This document shows, piece after piece, positions 1 through 8,308 of a DNA stretch of 53,367 nucleotides; the first letter of the stretch is position 1, and every line of letters starts with the position of its first letter. The notes under the pieces were generated by a model. The model did not search any database, was not told where the DNA came from, and was given only the letters and a program-made list of their open reading frames with translations. Made by a program: the position numbers and the translations under genes. This DNA is from an uncultured Dysosmobacter sp. (lineage in GTDB: Bacteria > Bacillota > Clostridia > Oscillospirales > Oscillospiraceae). Location: assembly GCA_934590165.1 (NCBI GenBank), contig CAKTOO010000020.1, forward strand, positions 1 through 53,367, in the 5' to 3' direction.

Positions 1-595
1 GGTCCCTGTCCAGCTTTTCATCCTGGGTGAGGATATCGTAGTCGATATTCTCCAAAATGATCTCCCGGTAGCTCTCACGCTCCCGCATCCTGTCCCGTCC
101 GATCCTGCTTTTTTCTCTGGGGGTAGGGGGACTTGATGGGATAGGACTTGATCCTTGCGTAATTGATAATTCTTTATTTTGTTCTTTAGTATTTAATTGG
201 GCGGGGTTTTCCTGAATTGGGGCATCCAACATTGGCTTCACCTGTATTGGATTTTCCCGTATAGGTTTTTCCCGGATAGGCGCGGGCGTCTGTGCCGGCT
301 CCTTCGGCTGCTCCAAAATGGTGTACTCGATGGAGCCAAGCTGCCCGTTCTCGTTGCGGACGCGCGCCCGGACGAGATAGCCGTGCGCCTCCAGCTCCCG
401 GATCCCGCCGCTGATGCTGTCGATGCCGTCCTTGCAGATGCGGGCAAGCCCCTTCATGGTGTAGTCCCAGTCCTCCGGCAGCGACAGCATGAGGGACAGC
501 AGCCCCTTCGCTTTCAGGGACAGCGACCTGTCCCGCAGGTGGTAGTTGGACATGACCGTGTAATCTCTGGCCTTTTCGATGCGGAAAACTGCCAT
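1..595 (-). CDS. Mobile-element helix-turn-helix (replication-initiator type) protein, 3' part cut by window edge
   Basis: Begins at ATG 593-595 behind a strong ribosome site (AAAGGAGG, 604-611, 8 nt spacing); 198 codons are visible and the frame runs open off the left edge. The N-terminal part (FRIEKARDYTVMSNYHLR, then SLKAKGLLSLMLSLPEDWDY) is the winged-helix start I recognise from replication-initiator-like proteins carried by integrative elements of gut Clostridia. Residues about 45-70 give a helix-turn-helix (GLARICKDGIDSISGGIREL). A low-complexity stretch with short IREKP/IQVKP repeats follows at about 95-115, then a polar linker and the start of a second domain (YREIILENIDYDIL) resembling DUF6017. 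Family role, by homology: plasmid or element replication or its control. It lies just beyond engB, so this marks an inserted element whose body lies outside the window. Exact function and element type are uncertain. Confidence 0.75.
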   Translation of the reverse strand, partial: MAVFRIEKARDYTVMSNYHLRDRSLSLKAKGLLSLMLSLPEDWDYTMKGLARICKDGIDSISGGIRELEAHGYLVRARVRNENGQLGSIEYTILEQPKEPAQTPAPIREKPIRENPIQVKPMLDAPIQENPAQLNTKEQNKELSITQGSSPIPSSPPTPREKSRIGRDRMRERESYREIILENIDYDILTQDEKLDRD

Positions 596-783
596 ATCCG
601 GCGCCTCCTTTCTCTGGTTTTGAAAAGTGTTGATTTTGGTGCAAAAAGCCCCTGTCCTGCCTCCCGGACGCTTCCCATGGGAAAACATCCACGCCGCCCT
701 TTAAGCGGCGCTCTGAGAGGGAAAAACAGAGGTTTTCGCACCCTAATTGATACATTTTTCGGGTGGGTACAGGCACGGATATG

Positions 784-815
784 AAAAAACGCCATAGGGC
801 GGCTGCCTATGGCGT
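784..815 (-). terminator. Rho-independent terminator upstream of the element gene
   Basis: A 10-bp perfect stem (ACGCCATAGG at 789-798 with CCTATGGCGT at 806-815, 7-nt loop) is followed on the minus strand by a run of T (784-788). It would stop transcripts coming from engB before they enter the mobile-element gene. Confidence 0.75.
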
Positions 816-824
816 GGGGACATG

Positions 825-854
825 AAAAGGGCGCTGATGTGAAAATCAGCGCCC
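825..854 (-). terminator. Second, tandem terminator hairpin
   Basis: A 10-bp perfect stem (829-838 GGGCGCTGAT with 845-854 ATCAGCGCCC, 6-nt loop) followed by TTTT on the minus strand. It lies just upstream of the terminator at 784-815, so the two act in series. Confidence 0.65.
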
Positions 855-972
855 TTCGTGCCTGTCAGTATGAGATTTTTGACTTCGTACCGTGTTCCCT
901 GCCTTTGAAAACATTGATTTTACTGACTTTTTCATGTTTTCTTATTAGGAGGCGAGGGACCGCTCTCTTTTT

Positions 973-1566
973 TTATTCGCAGGCTTTGTTCAATAGGCCG
1001 ATGAGTTCTTCCTTGCCAGAACCCTTCTCCGCGGAAAAAGGCACCAAAATATCCCGGTCCGTCAGCTCCAGCGTCTCCCGGATGAGGGCCATCGCCGGCT
1101 CCACCTGACTGCGTTTCAGCTTATCCAGCTTATTTGCCACGATGATCTCCGGGCAGCCCGTCTGGCGGAACCAGTCGTGCATGACCCGGTCATTCTCCGT
1201 GGGCTTATGGCGGATATCCACAATGAGGACACCGGTGGTAATGGCGTCGGCCCCCTCCTGGAAGTAGCTTTCCATCAGACGGCCCCATCGCTCCTTCTCC
1301 GCCTGGCTGACCTTGGCGTAGCCATAGCCGGGCAGGTCCACCAAGTAGGCCTTTCCATCGATGAGGAAATAGTTGATCTGGGTGGTTTTTCCCGGGGAGG
1401 CGCCTACATAGGCCAGGTTCTTCCGGTTCACCAGCCGGTTGATAACAGAGGATTTTCCCACGTTGGACCGGCCCGCAAACGCAAACTGGGGCAGGCCGTC
1501 CCGCAGGAAGCCATCCCGGGCTGCGGCGGAGCGGACAAACTCCGCTTTATTGAAATTCAATAACAT
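973..1566 (-). CDS. engB: Ribosome biogenesis GTP-binding protein EngB/YsxC
   Basis: 197-residue TrmE-Era-EngA-type GTPase that helps assemble the 50S ribosomal subunit in the cytoplasm. The P-loop GRSNVGKSS sits near residue 30, followed by the G3 motif DLPGYG and the G4 motif NKLDK. The start is ATG 1564-1566 with AAAGGAG about 9 nt upstream; a longer frame continues upstream without a stop but overlaps the end of lon and codes for nothing recognisable there. It is the last gene of the tig-clpP-clpX-lon-engB run, 16 bp behind the lon stop, which is the usual Firmicute arrangement. No convincing terminator follows directly; mobile-element DNA begins beyond it. Confidence 0.95.
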   Translation of the reverse strand: MLLNFNKAEFVRSAAARDGFLRDGLPQFAFAGRSNVGKSSVINRLVNRKNLAYVGASPGKTTQINYFLIDGKAYLVDLPGYGYAKVSQAEKERWGRLMESYFQEGADAITTGVLIVDIRHKPTENDRVMHDWFRQTGCPEIIVANKLDKLKRSQVEPAMALIRETLELTDRDILVPFSAEKGSGKEELIGLLNKACE

Positions 1567-1582
1567 GTACAGGAATTCTCCT

Positions 1583-4003
1583 TTACTGCCGCAAGGCGGC
1601 GTCTTTGGGGGTCTCACGCCCGGCCGGCGCGAAAGCGGCCGCCACGGCCGGCTCCTCCCGGCGGGCAGGGACACCCTCCGGACACAGGGCGGCGGCAAAG
1701 ACTTCGTCCACTGTAGCTACCGGCACGAACCGCAAGGCGGCCCGGACCGTCTGGTCGATCTCCTCCAGGTCCCGGACATTGTCCGCGGGAATGAGGACGG
1801 TGCCGATGCCGTTGCGCAGGGCGGCCATGGTCTTTTCCTTCAGTCCGCCGATGGGCAGGACCCGGCCCCGCAGGGTCACCTCACCCGTCATAGCCACACT
1901 GGCCCGGATCTTCCGTCCCGTCAGGGCGGAGAGCATGGCGGTGGTCACGGCAATGCCGGCGGAGGGGCCATCCTTGGGTACAGCGCCCTCGGGGAAATGC
2001 ACATGGATGTCCTTTGTTTTGTAGAAATCCGCCTCGATGCCCAGCACCGCCGCCCGGCTGCGCAGACAGCTGAGGGCCGCTTGGGCGGACTCCTTCATGA
2101 CATCTCCCAGGTTGCCGGTGAGCTCCAGCTTGCCGGAGCCCTCCATGACGTTGACCTCCACCTCCAGGATCTCGCCGCCGGCTTCCGTCCAGGCCAGGCC
2201 GTTCACCACGCCGACCTCCTCCTTTTCCGTGTGGAGAGCAGGCGGGAAGGGCTGGCAGTCCAGCAGCTTCGGCAGCTCTTTCCCTGTAATGGTAATACGC
2301 TTTACAGTTCCTGTCAGCAGGCGCATATCCGCTTTTCGACAGATGGCGGCCAGACGGCGCTCCAGCTGGCGGACGCCGGATTCCCGGGTATAGTCCCGGA
2401 TGACGGCCCGCAGCACATCATCCCCGACCCGGAGGGCGCCCTTCTTGATGCCGTGTTCCTCCATTTGCTTGGGCAGCAGGTGGCGCCGGGCGATCTGGAG
2501 CTTTTCCTCGTCGGTATAGCTGGAAAGCTGGATGACCTCCATGCGGTCCAGCAGAGGTCTTGGGATCGTCTCCGTGGTATTGGCGGTGGTAATGAACATG
2601 ACCTTGCTGAGGTCCACGGGGATCTCCAGGAAGTGGTCCCGGAAGGCATAGTTCTGCTCGCTGTCCAGCACTTCCAGGAGGGCCGAGGCGGGGTCGCCCC
2701 GGTAGTCATTGCCCAGCTTGTCGATCTCGTCCAGCAGCAGCAGGGGATTCATGGAGCCGCTGCGGCTGATGGCCTCGATGATGCGGCCGGGCATAGAGCC
2801 GATGTACGTTTTCCGGTGGCCCCGGATATCCGCCTCGTCCCGGACGCCGCCCAGAGACAGCCGGGCCAGCTTCCGGTTCAATGCCTTGGCAACAGAAATG
2901 GCGATGGAGGTCTTGCCCACGCCGGGCGGGCCTACCAGGCAAATGATCTGCCCCTTGCCCTCCGGATTCATCTGGCGGACAGCAATGGTCTCCAGAATGC
3001 GCTCTTTCACCTTTTCCAGGCCGAAATGGTCCTTTTCCAGCACCTTTCTGGCCGCCTCCACGCTGACCCGCTCCTTGGTCTCCGTGTTCCAGGGCATTTC
3101 CAGGCACACATCCAGGTAGTTGCGGATGACGCCGCTCTCGGCGCTGCCGAAGGGCTGCTTGGCCAGCTTGGCCACTTCCTTCAGCAGATGCTTGGTGGTG
3201 TCCTCGTCCAGCCCCAGGGCCCGAATGCGGTCCCGGTAGCTTTGCAGCTCGTCATCGGGGTCCTCCCCCTCCCCCAGCTCGTTTTGCAGCACACGGATCT
3301 GGGTCCGCAGGATCTGCTCCCGCTGGGTCTGGGCCAGCTGCTCCCGGACCTTGCCCTCCATCTCGTGCTCAAAGCCCAGGACGTTGTTTTCCCGGGCCAG
3401 GAAGGCGTTCAGCTTCCGCAGGCGGATGAAGGGGGCCAGTTCTTCCAGAATCTCCTGTTTATCCGTATAGCGCAGGGCAATGTTCTGGGCGATGTAGTCC
3501 GCGAGGTACCCGGGGTCCCGGCAGTCCATAACAGTGGTGACCACTTCCTCGGGAAGGCTTCCGGCCTGCTGAGCGTAATCGCTGAACAGGTTATAGGTCT
3601 GGCGGAGCAGCGCCTCCGTCCGGGGACTGGCGCCCATGGCCTTGCTCTGGGGCTCCTCCTCCAGCAAAGCCACATTGGCCTGGAGGAAGGGCTCCGTCTG
3701 CCACAGCCGCCGCAGGTGGGCCCGCTGGCGGCCCTCCACCATCACCCGGACGGAGGTGGCGGACAGCCGCAAAATCTGCACGATGTGGGACACGGTGCCC
3801 ACGGCGTACAGGTCCTTTTCCTCCGGCGCGTTGACGCCGATTTCCCGCTGGGTGACCAGAAAAATGTCCTGGTCACCCTCCATGGCCCGTTCCAGGGCCG
3901 CGATGGAGATGCGCCGCTCCACGTCGAAGGTCAGGCTCATATGGGGAAAAACCGTCAGGCCCCGGAGAGCCAGAACGGGAATATTCAATGTAATGGGTTC
4001 CAT
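1583..4003 (-). CDS. lon: ATP-dependent protease La (Lon)
   Basis: 806 residues, full length for LonA. Cytosolic AAA+ serine protease that degrades misfolded and regulatory proteins. The N-terminal substrate-binding (LAN) domain covers about 1-200, then a helical region, the AAA+ module with Walker A GPPGVGKT (358-365) and Walker B LLLLDEID (421-428), and the C-terminal protease domain with catalytic Ser681 in PKDGPSAG and Lys722 in GGLKEK. The start ATG follows AAAGGAGGAG. The extreme C-terminus (about 775-806) is an Ala/Pro-rich tail not needed for the fold. It lies between clpX and engB; a hairpin separates it from clpX, so its level may be set by read-through. Confidence 0.97.
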   Translation of the reverse strand: MEPITLNIPVLALRGLTVFPHMSLTFDVERRISIAALERAMEGDQDIFLVTQREIGVNAPEEKDLYAVGTVSHIVQILRLSATSVRVMVEGRQRAHLRRLWQTEPFLQANVALLEEEPQSKAMGASPRTEALLRQTYNLFSDYAQQAGSLPEEVVTTVMDCRDPGYLADYIAQNIALRYTDKQEILEELAPFIRLRKLNAFLARENNVLGFEHEMEGKVREQLAQTQREQILRTQIRVLQNELGEGEDPDDELQSYRDRIRALGLDEDTTKHLLKEVAKLAKQPFGSAESGVIRNYLDVCLEMPWNTETKERVSVEAARKVLEKDHFGLEKVKERILETIAVRQMNPEGKGQIICLVGPPGVGKTSIAISVAKALNRKLARLSLGGVRDEADIRGHRKTYIGSMPGRIIEAISRSGSMNPLLLLDEIDKLGNDYRGDPASALLEVLDSEQNYAFRDHFLEIPVDLSKVMFITTANTTETIPRPLLDRMEVIQLSSYTDEEKLQIARRHLLPKQMEEHGIKKGALRVGDDVLRAVIRDYTRESGVRQLERRLAAICRKADMRLLTGTVKRITITGKELPKLLDCQPFPPALHTEKEEVGVVNGLAWTEAGGEILEVEVNVMEGSGKLELTGNLGDVMKESAQAALSCLRSRAAVLGIEADFYKTKDIHVHFPEGAVPKDGPSAGIAVTTAMLSALTGRKIRASVAMTGEVTLRGRVLPIGGLKEKTMAALRNGIGTVLIPADNVRDLEEIDQTVRAALRFVPVATVDEVFAAALCPEGVPARREEPAVAAAFAPAGRETPKDAALRQ

Positions 4004-4035
4004 GGGAATGCTCCTCCTTTACAGGGGTGGAAAAT

Positions 4036-4067
4036 GGAAAAGGGGACGCCAGACGGCGTCCCCTTTT
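4036..4067. terminator. Hairpin between clpX and lon
   Basis: Perfect 9-bp stem GGGGACGCC (4042-4050) / GGCGTCCCC (4055-4063) with a 4-nt loop. On the minus strand, the direction of clpX and lon, it is followed by TTTTCC; on the plus strand by six T. Only about 38 bp separate it from the lon start, which leaves little room for a separate lon promoter, so it may be a partial terminator or an mRNA-stability element. Confidence 0.55.
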
Positions 4068-4073
4068 TTCTCA

Positions 4074-5393
4074 TTAAGACGCCGACGCGGGAGCGGAATT
4101 GCCGGAGGCCGGCTTTTCGCCCTTGCCGGTGTTCAGTTTCACGGAATGCGCGGCTCTGTTGGGGTCCCGGGTCAGCTCAGGCTGGCCCTTCCCCTCCACA
4201 CAGTCCCGGGTGATGCGCACCTTGACAATGGTGGGGTCGGAGGGCACATCGTACATGACCTGGGTCAGCAGCCCCTCCATCACGGCCCGCAGGCCCCGGG
4301 CGCCGATGTTGCGGGCGATGGCCTGGTCTGCGATGGCCTCCAGGGCCTCCGGGTCAAAGTCCAGGTCTACGTCGTCATATTCCAGCAGCTTTTTATACTG
4401 CTTCACCAGGGCGTTTTTCGGCTCCTGCAAAATGCGGACCAGGTCCTCCCGGGTCAGGCCGTTCAGGGGTGCGATGACCGGCAGACGGCCCACCAGCTCG
4501 GGGATGATGCCGAACTTCAAAATGTCGCGGGGCTGGACCTCATGGAGGATCTTGTTGAGATCCTTGTCCTTCTTGCCCTGAACATTGGCGCCGAAGCCGA
4601 TGCTCTTCTGGTCCAGGCGCTTTTCGATGATCTTCTCCAAGCCGTCGAAGGCGCCGCCGCAGATGAACAGGATGTTTTTGGTGTTCACCTGGATAAACTC
4701 CTGGTGGGGATGCTTCCGGCCGCCCTGGGGCGGCACGTTGGCCACGGTGCCCTCCACGATCTTCAGCAGGGCCTGCTGTACGCCCTCACCGGACACATCC
4801 CGGGTGATGGACGTATTTTCACTCTTGCGGGCGATCTTGTCGATCTCATCCACATAGATGATGCCGTGCTCCGCCCGCTCCACATCGAAGTCCGCGGCCT
4901 GCAACAGACGCAGAAGGATATTCTCCACGTCATCGCCCACATAGCCGGCCTCCGTCAAGGTGGTAGCGTCGGCAATGGCGAAGGGCACCTTCAGAATGCG
5001 AGCCAGCGTCTGGGCAAACAGCGTCTTGCCGGAGCCGGTGGGGCCCAGCATCAGAATATTGCTCTTTTGGAGCTCCACATCCTCGCCGCCGCCGCAGAAA
5101 ATGCGCTTATAGTGGTTATACACCGCCACGGACAAGGCCACCTTGGCCTCGTCCTGGCCGATGACGTACTGGTCCAGTACGTCCTTGATCTCCCGGGGCG
5201 TGGGGAGCTGGTCGGGCATATCCTCCAGCGCATCGGACTCCGCGTCATCAAACCCATCGTCCAGAATGCTCATGCACAGGTGGACGCACTCGTCGCAGAT
5301 GCGCACGCCGGGGCCCTGGATCATCCGGTGCACCTGATTTTCATGCTTGCCGCAGAAAGAGCACCGGAGTGTCTTCTTGCCGTCGTCGTTCAT
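4074..5393 (-). CDS. clpX: ATP-dependent Clp protease ATP-binding subunit ClpX
   Basis: 439 residues. AAA+ unfoldase that feeds tagged substrates to the ClpP peptidase. The N-terminal zinc-binding domain has Cys11, Cys14, Cys33 and Cys36 (CSFC...CDEC). Walker A is GPTGSGKT (117-124), Walker B IIYVDEID (178-185), and the IGF loop that docks on ClpP is visible (KSIGFGANV). The C-terminal tail from about 415 is a low-complexity Lys/Ala/Ser extension. Start ATG 5391-5393; the upstream ribosome site is only moderate (GAGGTAAT). It is 40 bp behind clpP and in the same orientation, so the two proteolytic partners are made from one transcript. Confidence 0.97.
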   Translation of the reverse strand: MNDDGKKTLRCSFCGKHENQVHRMIQGPGVRICDECVHLCMSILDDGFDDAESDALEDMPDQLPTPREIKDVLDQYVIGQDEAKVALSVAVYNHYKRIFCGGGEDVELQKSNILMLGPTGSGKTLFAQTLARILKVPFAIADATTLTEAGYVGDDVENILLRLLQAADFDVERAEHGIIYVDEIDKIARKSENTSITRDVSGEGVQQALLKIVEGTVANVPPQGGRKHPHQEFIQVNTKNILFICGGAFDGLEKIIEKRLDQKSIGFGANVQGKKDKDLNKILHEVQPRDILKFGIIPELVGRLPVIAPLNGLTREDLVRILQEPKNALVKQYKKLLEYDDVDLDFDPEALEAIADQAIARNIGARGLRAVMEGLLTQVMYDVPSDPTIVKVRITRDCVEGKGQPELTRDPNRAAHSVKLNTGKGEKPASGNSAPASAS

Positions 5394-5433
5394 GGTATTA
5401 CCTCGGTTTCTGGGAATTTAGGGAAGCTGCGGC

Positions 5434-6018
5434 TTACTTCTTGGCGGTAATGATCTTATCCACCAGGCCGAATTCCTTGGCCTCCTCAGCCGTCATCCAA
5501 TGATCCCGCTCGGATGCCTCTTTGATCTCCTCCGGCGTCTTGCCGGTGTTTTCCGCCATGATCTGGTTCAGCTTATTTTTGATCCGCAGGAAATGCTCCA
5601 CATCGATCTCCATATCGGTGACCTTGCCCTGGGTACCGGCGGAGGGCTGATGAATCATGATCTCCGCGTTGGGCAGGGCGATGCGCTTGCCCTTGGTGCC
5701 GGCGGACAGCAAAAACGCGCCCATGCTGGCGGCCATGCCCACGCAGATGGTGGACACATCGCACTTGACGTACTGCATGGTGTCATAAATGGCCATGCCA
5801 TCGGTGACAGAGCCGCCGGGGCTGTTGATATACAGCTGGATATCCTTGTCGGGGTCCTGGGCCTCCAGGTACAGCAGCTGGGCCACTACCAGACTGGCGG
5901 TGGTGGCGTTGACCTCCTCGCCCAAGAAAATAATGCGGTCATTCAGCAGGCGGGAGAAAATGTCGTAAGACCGCTCTCCGCGGCTGGTCTGCTCCACTAC
6001 ATAAGGGACTAAACTCAC
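5434..6018 (-). CDS. clpP: ATP-dependent Clp protease proteolytic subunit ClpP
   Basis: 194 residues, standard length. Serine peptidase that forms the tetradecameric barrel served by ClpX and other Clp ATPases. The catalytic triad is visible: Ser98 (GMAASMGA), His123 (MIHQPSAG) and Asp172 (ERDHWM). The start is GTG at 6016-6018 with GGAGG about 9 nt upstream; the resulting N-terminus MSLVPYVVEQ is the normal ClpP start. It stands between tig and clpX. No CtsR heptad repeat was found upstream; a perfect 11-bp inverted repeat (6070-6104) lies there instead. Confidence 0.97.
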   Translation of the reverse strand: MSLVPYVVEQTSRGERSYDIFSRLLNDRIIFLGEEVNATTASLVVAQLLYLEAQDPDKDIQLYINSPGGSVTDGMAIYDTMQYVKCDVSTICVGMAASMGAFLLSAGTKGKRIALPNAEIMIHQPSAGTQGKVTDMEIDVEHFLRIKNKLNQIMAENTGKTPEEIKEASERDHWMTAEEAKEFGLVDKIITAKK

Positions 6019-6069
6019 TTTTGAAAACCTCCGATCTTTTGTTGCCTGGCCGTATTGGCCCTATAAACC

Positions 6070-6104
6070 ATTCTCTCATGATACCACAGGCACCATGAGA
6101 GAAT
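6070..6104. repeat. Inverted repeat between tig and clpP
   Basis: ATTCTCTCATG (6070-6080) and CATGAGAGAAT (6094-6104) are perfect inverted copies separated by 13 bp. No T run follows on either strand, so it is not a standard terminator. It could be an RNA-processing hairpin that uncouples tig from clpP mRNA, or an operator for clpP. Confidence 0.5.
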
Positions 6105-6142
6105 GTGTCGAATCTGTAAAATGTCGGGAAAAGATTCGGAGA

Positions 6143-7513
6143 TTATTCGGCCTCAGTCTCGCTCTTGGCCTCGGTCTCAACCTCTTCGGCTTCCTTCTCA
6201 GCCTTCTTCGTGGTCTTCTTGGCGGTCTTCTTTTCGGGCTTGATGGCGGTGGCGCTGTCCACGACCACGGCCACGGCCTTCTGGGTCAGGAGCTGGTCCT
6301 TCACCTGGTCGGCCTGGAGGTACTTCTTCACCATCTCCAGATCCATGTTGTACTGGTCGGCCATCTTCTTGAACTCGGCCTCCACTTCCTCGTCGGAGAC
6401 CTCCAGCTTTTCCGCCTCAATGATGGCGGCAAGCGCCAGATCCAGGCGCACCTGGCGCTCGGAGGGCTCCTTGGCGTCGTCCAACAGCTTGGCCTCGTCC
6501 ATACCGGTCATCTTCATGTACTGGTCATAGGGGATGCCCTGCTGGGCGATCTGCATCTTGAAGTTGTCCAGGAACTGGCGGGCCTGGTTCTCGATCATAG
6601 CGTCGGGGATGTCGGCGGTGATGTTGGCACCCACCTGCTCCATCAGTGCATCCTCAAAGGCCCGGTCGGCGTCCTTCTGGCGCTCCTCGGTGATCTTCTT
6701 CTTCAGGTCGGCCTTCAGGTCCTTCAGGGTGTCGAACTCGCTGACGTCCTTGGCGAACTCGTCATCCAGGGCGGGGACTTCCTTCTCCTTGACCTCGTGG
6801 ACCTTCACCTTGAACACGACGGCCTTGCCGGCCAGGTCGGCATGGTAATCCTCGGGGAAGGTGATGTCCAGGTCCTTCTCCTCGCCGGCCTTCATGCCAA
6901 CGATCTGCTCCTCAAAGCCGGGGACGAAGCTGTGGGAACCCAGCTCCAGGCTGTAATTCTCACCCTTTCCGCCCTCGAAAGGCTTGCCATCCAGGAAGCC
7001 CTCGAAGTCGATGACGGCGGTGTCGCCCTCCTTAGCCTCCCGCTCCACGCTCACCAGGCGGGTGTTGCGGTCGCTGAGCTGCTTGAGGCGCTCGTTGACA
7101 TCGGCGGCGGTGACCTTCACCTCGTCCTTCTCGGCGGACAGGCCCTTGTACTGGCCCAGAGTCACCTCGGGATACACGGGAGCGGTGGCCTTAAAGGTGA
7201 AGCCGTCCTTCGTGCACTCGCCCACCATCTCCACAGTGGGATAGCCCACCACGCGGAGCTCCTGCTCCTTCACAGCGGCCTCATAGGCCTCGGGGAACGC
7301 GTTATTGATGGCTTCCTCGAAAAACACCTCTGCGCCGTACATGCCCTCGATGATCTTGCGGGGGGCCTTGCCGGGACGGAAGCCCGGTACATTGATCTTC
7401 TTGCGCATCTTCTGATATGCCTTTTCGATGGCAGCCTCAAACTCTGCCGCGCCGACCTCGATGGTCAGAGCGACCTGACTTTTTTCGACTTTTTCGCAGC
7501 TTTTTACACTCAT
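6143..7513 (-). CDS. tig: Trigger factor, ribosome-associated chaperone
   Basis: 456 residues from the chosen start. Binds ribosomal protein uL23 at the exit tunnel and shields nascent chains; its middle domain is an FKBP-type prolyl isomerase. The N-terminal ribosome-docking signature GFRPGKAPRK is near residue 43; the PPIase domain follows at about 160-245; then the helical C-terminal arms, ending in a Lys/Glu/Thr-rich tail. The ATG at 7511-7513 is chosen because GGAGGAGTT lies directly upstream; an in-frame ATG 8 codons earlier sits before that ribosome site. First gene of the tig-clpP-clpX-lon-engB run. Its promoter is not obvious; TAAAAT near 7560-7565 is a weak -10 candidate. Confidence 0.96.
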   Translation of the reverse strand: MSVKSCEKVEKSQVALTIEVGAAEFEAAIEKAYQKMRKKINVPGFRPGKAPRKIIEGMYGAEVFFEEAINNAFPEAYEAAVKEQELRVVGYPTVEMVGECTKDGFTFKATAPVYPEVTLGQYKGLSAEKDEVKVTAADVNERLKQLSDRNTRLVSVEREAKEGDTAVIDFEGFLDGKPFEGGKGENYSLELGSHSFVPGFEEQIVGMKAGEEKDLDITFPEDYHADLAGKAVVFKVKVHEVKEKEVPALDDEFAKDVSEFDTLKDLKADLKKKITEERQKDADRAFEDALMEQVGANITADIPDAMIENQARQFLDNFKMQIAQQGIPYDQYMKMTGMDEAKLLDDAKEPSERQVRLDLALAAIIEAEKLEVSDEEVEAEFKKMADQYNMDLEMVKKYLQADQVKDQLLTQKAVAVVVDSATAIKPEKKTAKKTTKKAEKEAEEVETEAKSETEAE

Positions 7514-7603
7514 TATGTTAACTCCTCCGTTCATCACCGATCAAATGCCGGTGCGAATTGATATTTTAACAGAAAATTCTTGAAAAATCCAGCCTTTTTT
7601 CCG

Positions 7604-8290
7604 TTAATCGCAAATTTTTTTCGGAACAAATCCCAAATAGTCCCCGGAGATCAGGGAAAAGGCCGTTTCCCCCCGCTGTCCCTCCACCCTGCGGCGGATA
7701 ACAGGACCGTGCAAATGGCCGTAGCAGCACTGCTGTACCCGGTATTTTGCAAGCAGGTTCAGGATCTCCGGACACGCATAGCCCTGGTACAGGGGCGGGT
7801 AATGGAGAAAGCACAAAATAGGCTTCTCCCCCGCCGCCTGCAAGCTGGTCTCCAGCCGCATGACCTCCCGGTTGAGGACCTTGGCGTTGTGTGGCTTCTG
7901 CTCCTCCTCCAGGAACCATCCCCGGGTGCCGCAGAGGGCGTAGTCCCCATAGACATGGCAGTTGTTGTGGAGAAAATCAAAGGTGGTGAACCCCTTTTCT
8001 CCGAAAAAGGCGCTCATCTTGGACACCGTGGACCACCAGTAGTCGTGGTTGCCCTTCACCAGCAGCTTTTTGCAGGGGAATTGCTCCAAAAAGCGGAAGT
8101 CCGCCTCCGCCTCCGGAAGGTCGATGCCCCAGGAGGTGTCCCCCGCCAGCACCAGGGTATCCTCCGCCGTCAGGGCGGAGAGGCTCTCCCCGATGCGGTC
8201 CACGTAGTTTTCCCATGCGGGACCGAACACCTCCATGGATTTGTCAGCAGTCAGGGACAGGTGCAGGTCCCCGATGGCATAGAGGGCCAT
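7604..8290 (-). CDS. Metallophosphoesterase (calcineurin-like)
   Basis: 228 residues with the full set of calcineurin-like metal-binding motifs in order: GDLHL near residue 7, GDTSWG near 68, KGNHDYW near 99, and GHLHGP near 195. The family uses a two-metal centre to cleave phosphomonoesters or diesters; the substrate cannot be read from sequence. No signal peptide or membrane segment, so cytosolic. Start ATG 8288-8290 behind GGAGGGG. It ends a minus-strand chain that starts at the tandem signal peptidase genes and is 18 bp behind the zinc-ribbon membrane protein gene. There is no clear terminator before the tig upstream region. Confidence 0.88.
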   Translation of the reverse strand: MALYAIGDLHLSLTADKSMEVFGPAWENYVDRIGESLSALTAEDTLVLAGDTSWGIDLPEAEADFRFLEQFPCKKLLVKGNHDYWWSTVSKMSAFFGEKGFTTFDFLHNNCHVYGDYALCGTRGWFLEEEQKPHNAKVLNREVMRLETSLQAAGEKPILCFLHYPPLYQGYACPEILNLLAKYRVQQCCYGHLHGPVIRRRVEGQRGETAFSLISGDYLGFVPKKICD

Positions 8291-8308
8291 TCGACCCCTC
8301 CTTTTCGT

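Larger units (their letters stand above)
596..972. other. Gene-free junction between engB and the mobile-element gene
   Basis: No coding frame here looks real. The stretch holds two tandem minus-strand terminator hairpins (listed separately), a smaller GC-rich inverted repeat near 692-710, and an AT-richer part at 870-970 next to the engB stop. No sigma-A promoter for the element gene could be recognised. The junction of chromosome and element should lie in this interval, but I could not identify direct repeats or an attachment core because the other end of the element is outside the window. Confidence 0.5.

Noticed and set aside
1567..1698. Longer engB start inside lon
   Set aside because: It would overlap the lon gene and precede the AAAGGAG ribosome site; the shorter start matches family length.
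1439..4213. Very long open frame antisense to lon and into clpX
   Set aside because: It mirrors lon, has no ribosome site or recognisable domain, and GC-rich codons on the other strand suppress stops.
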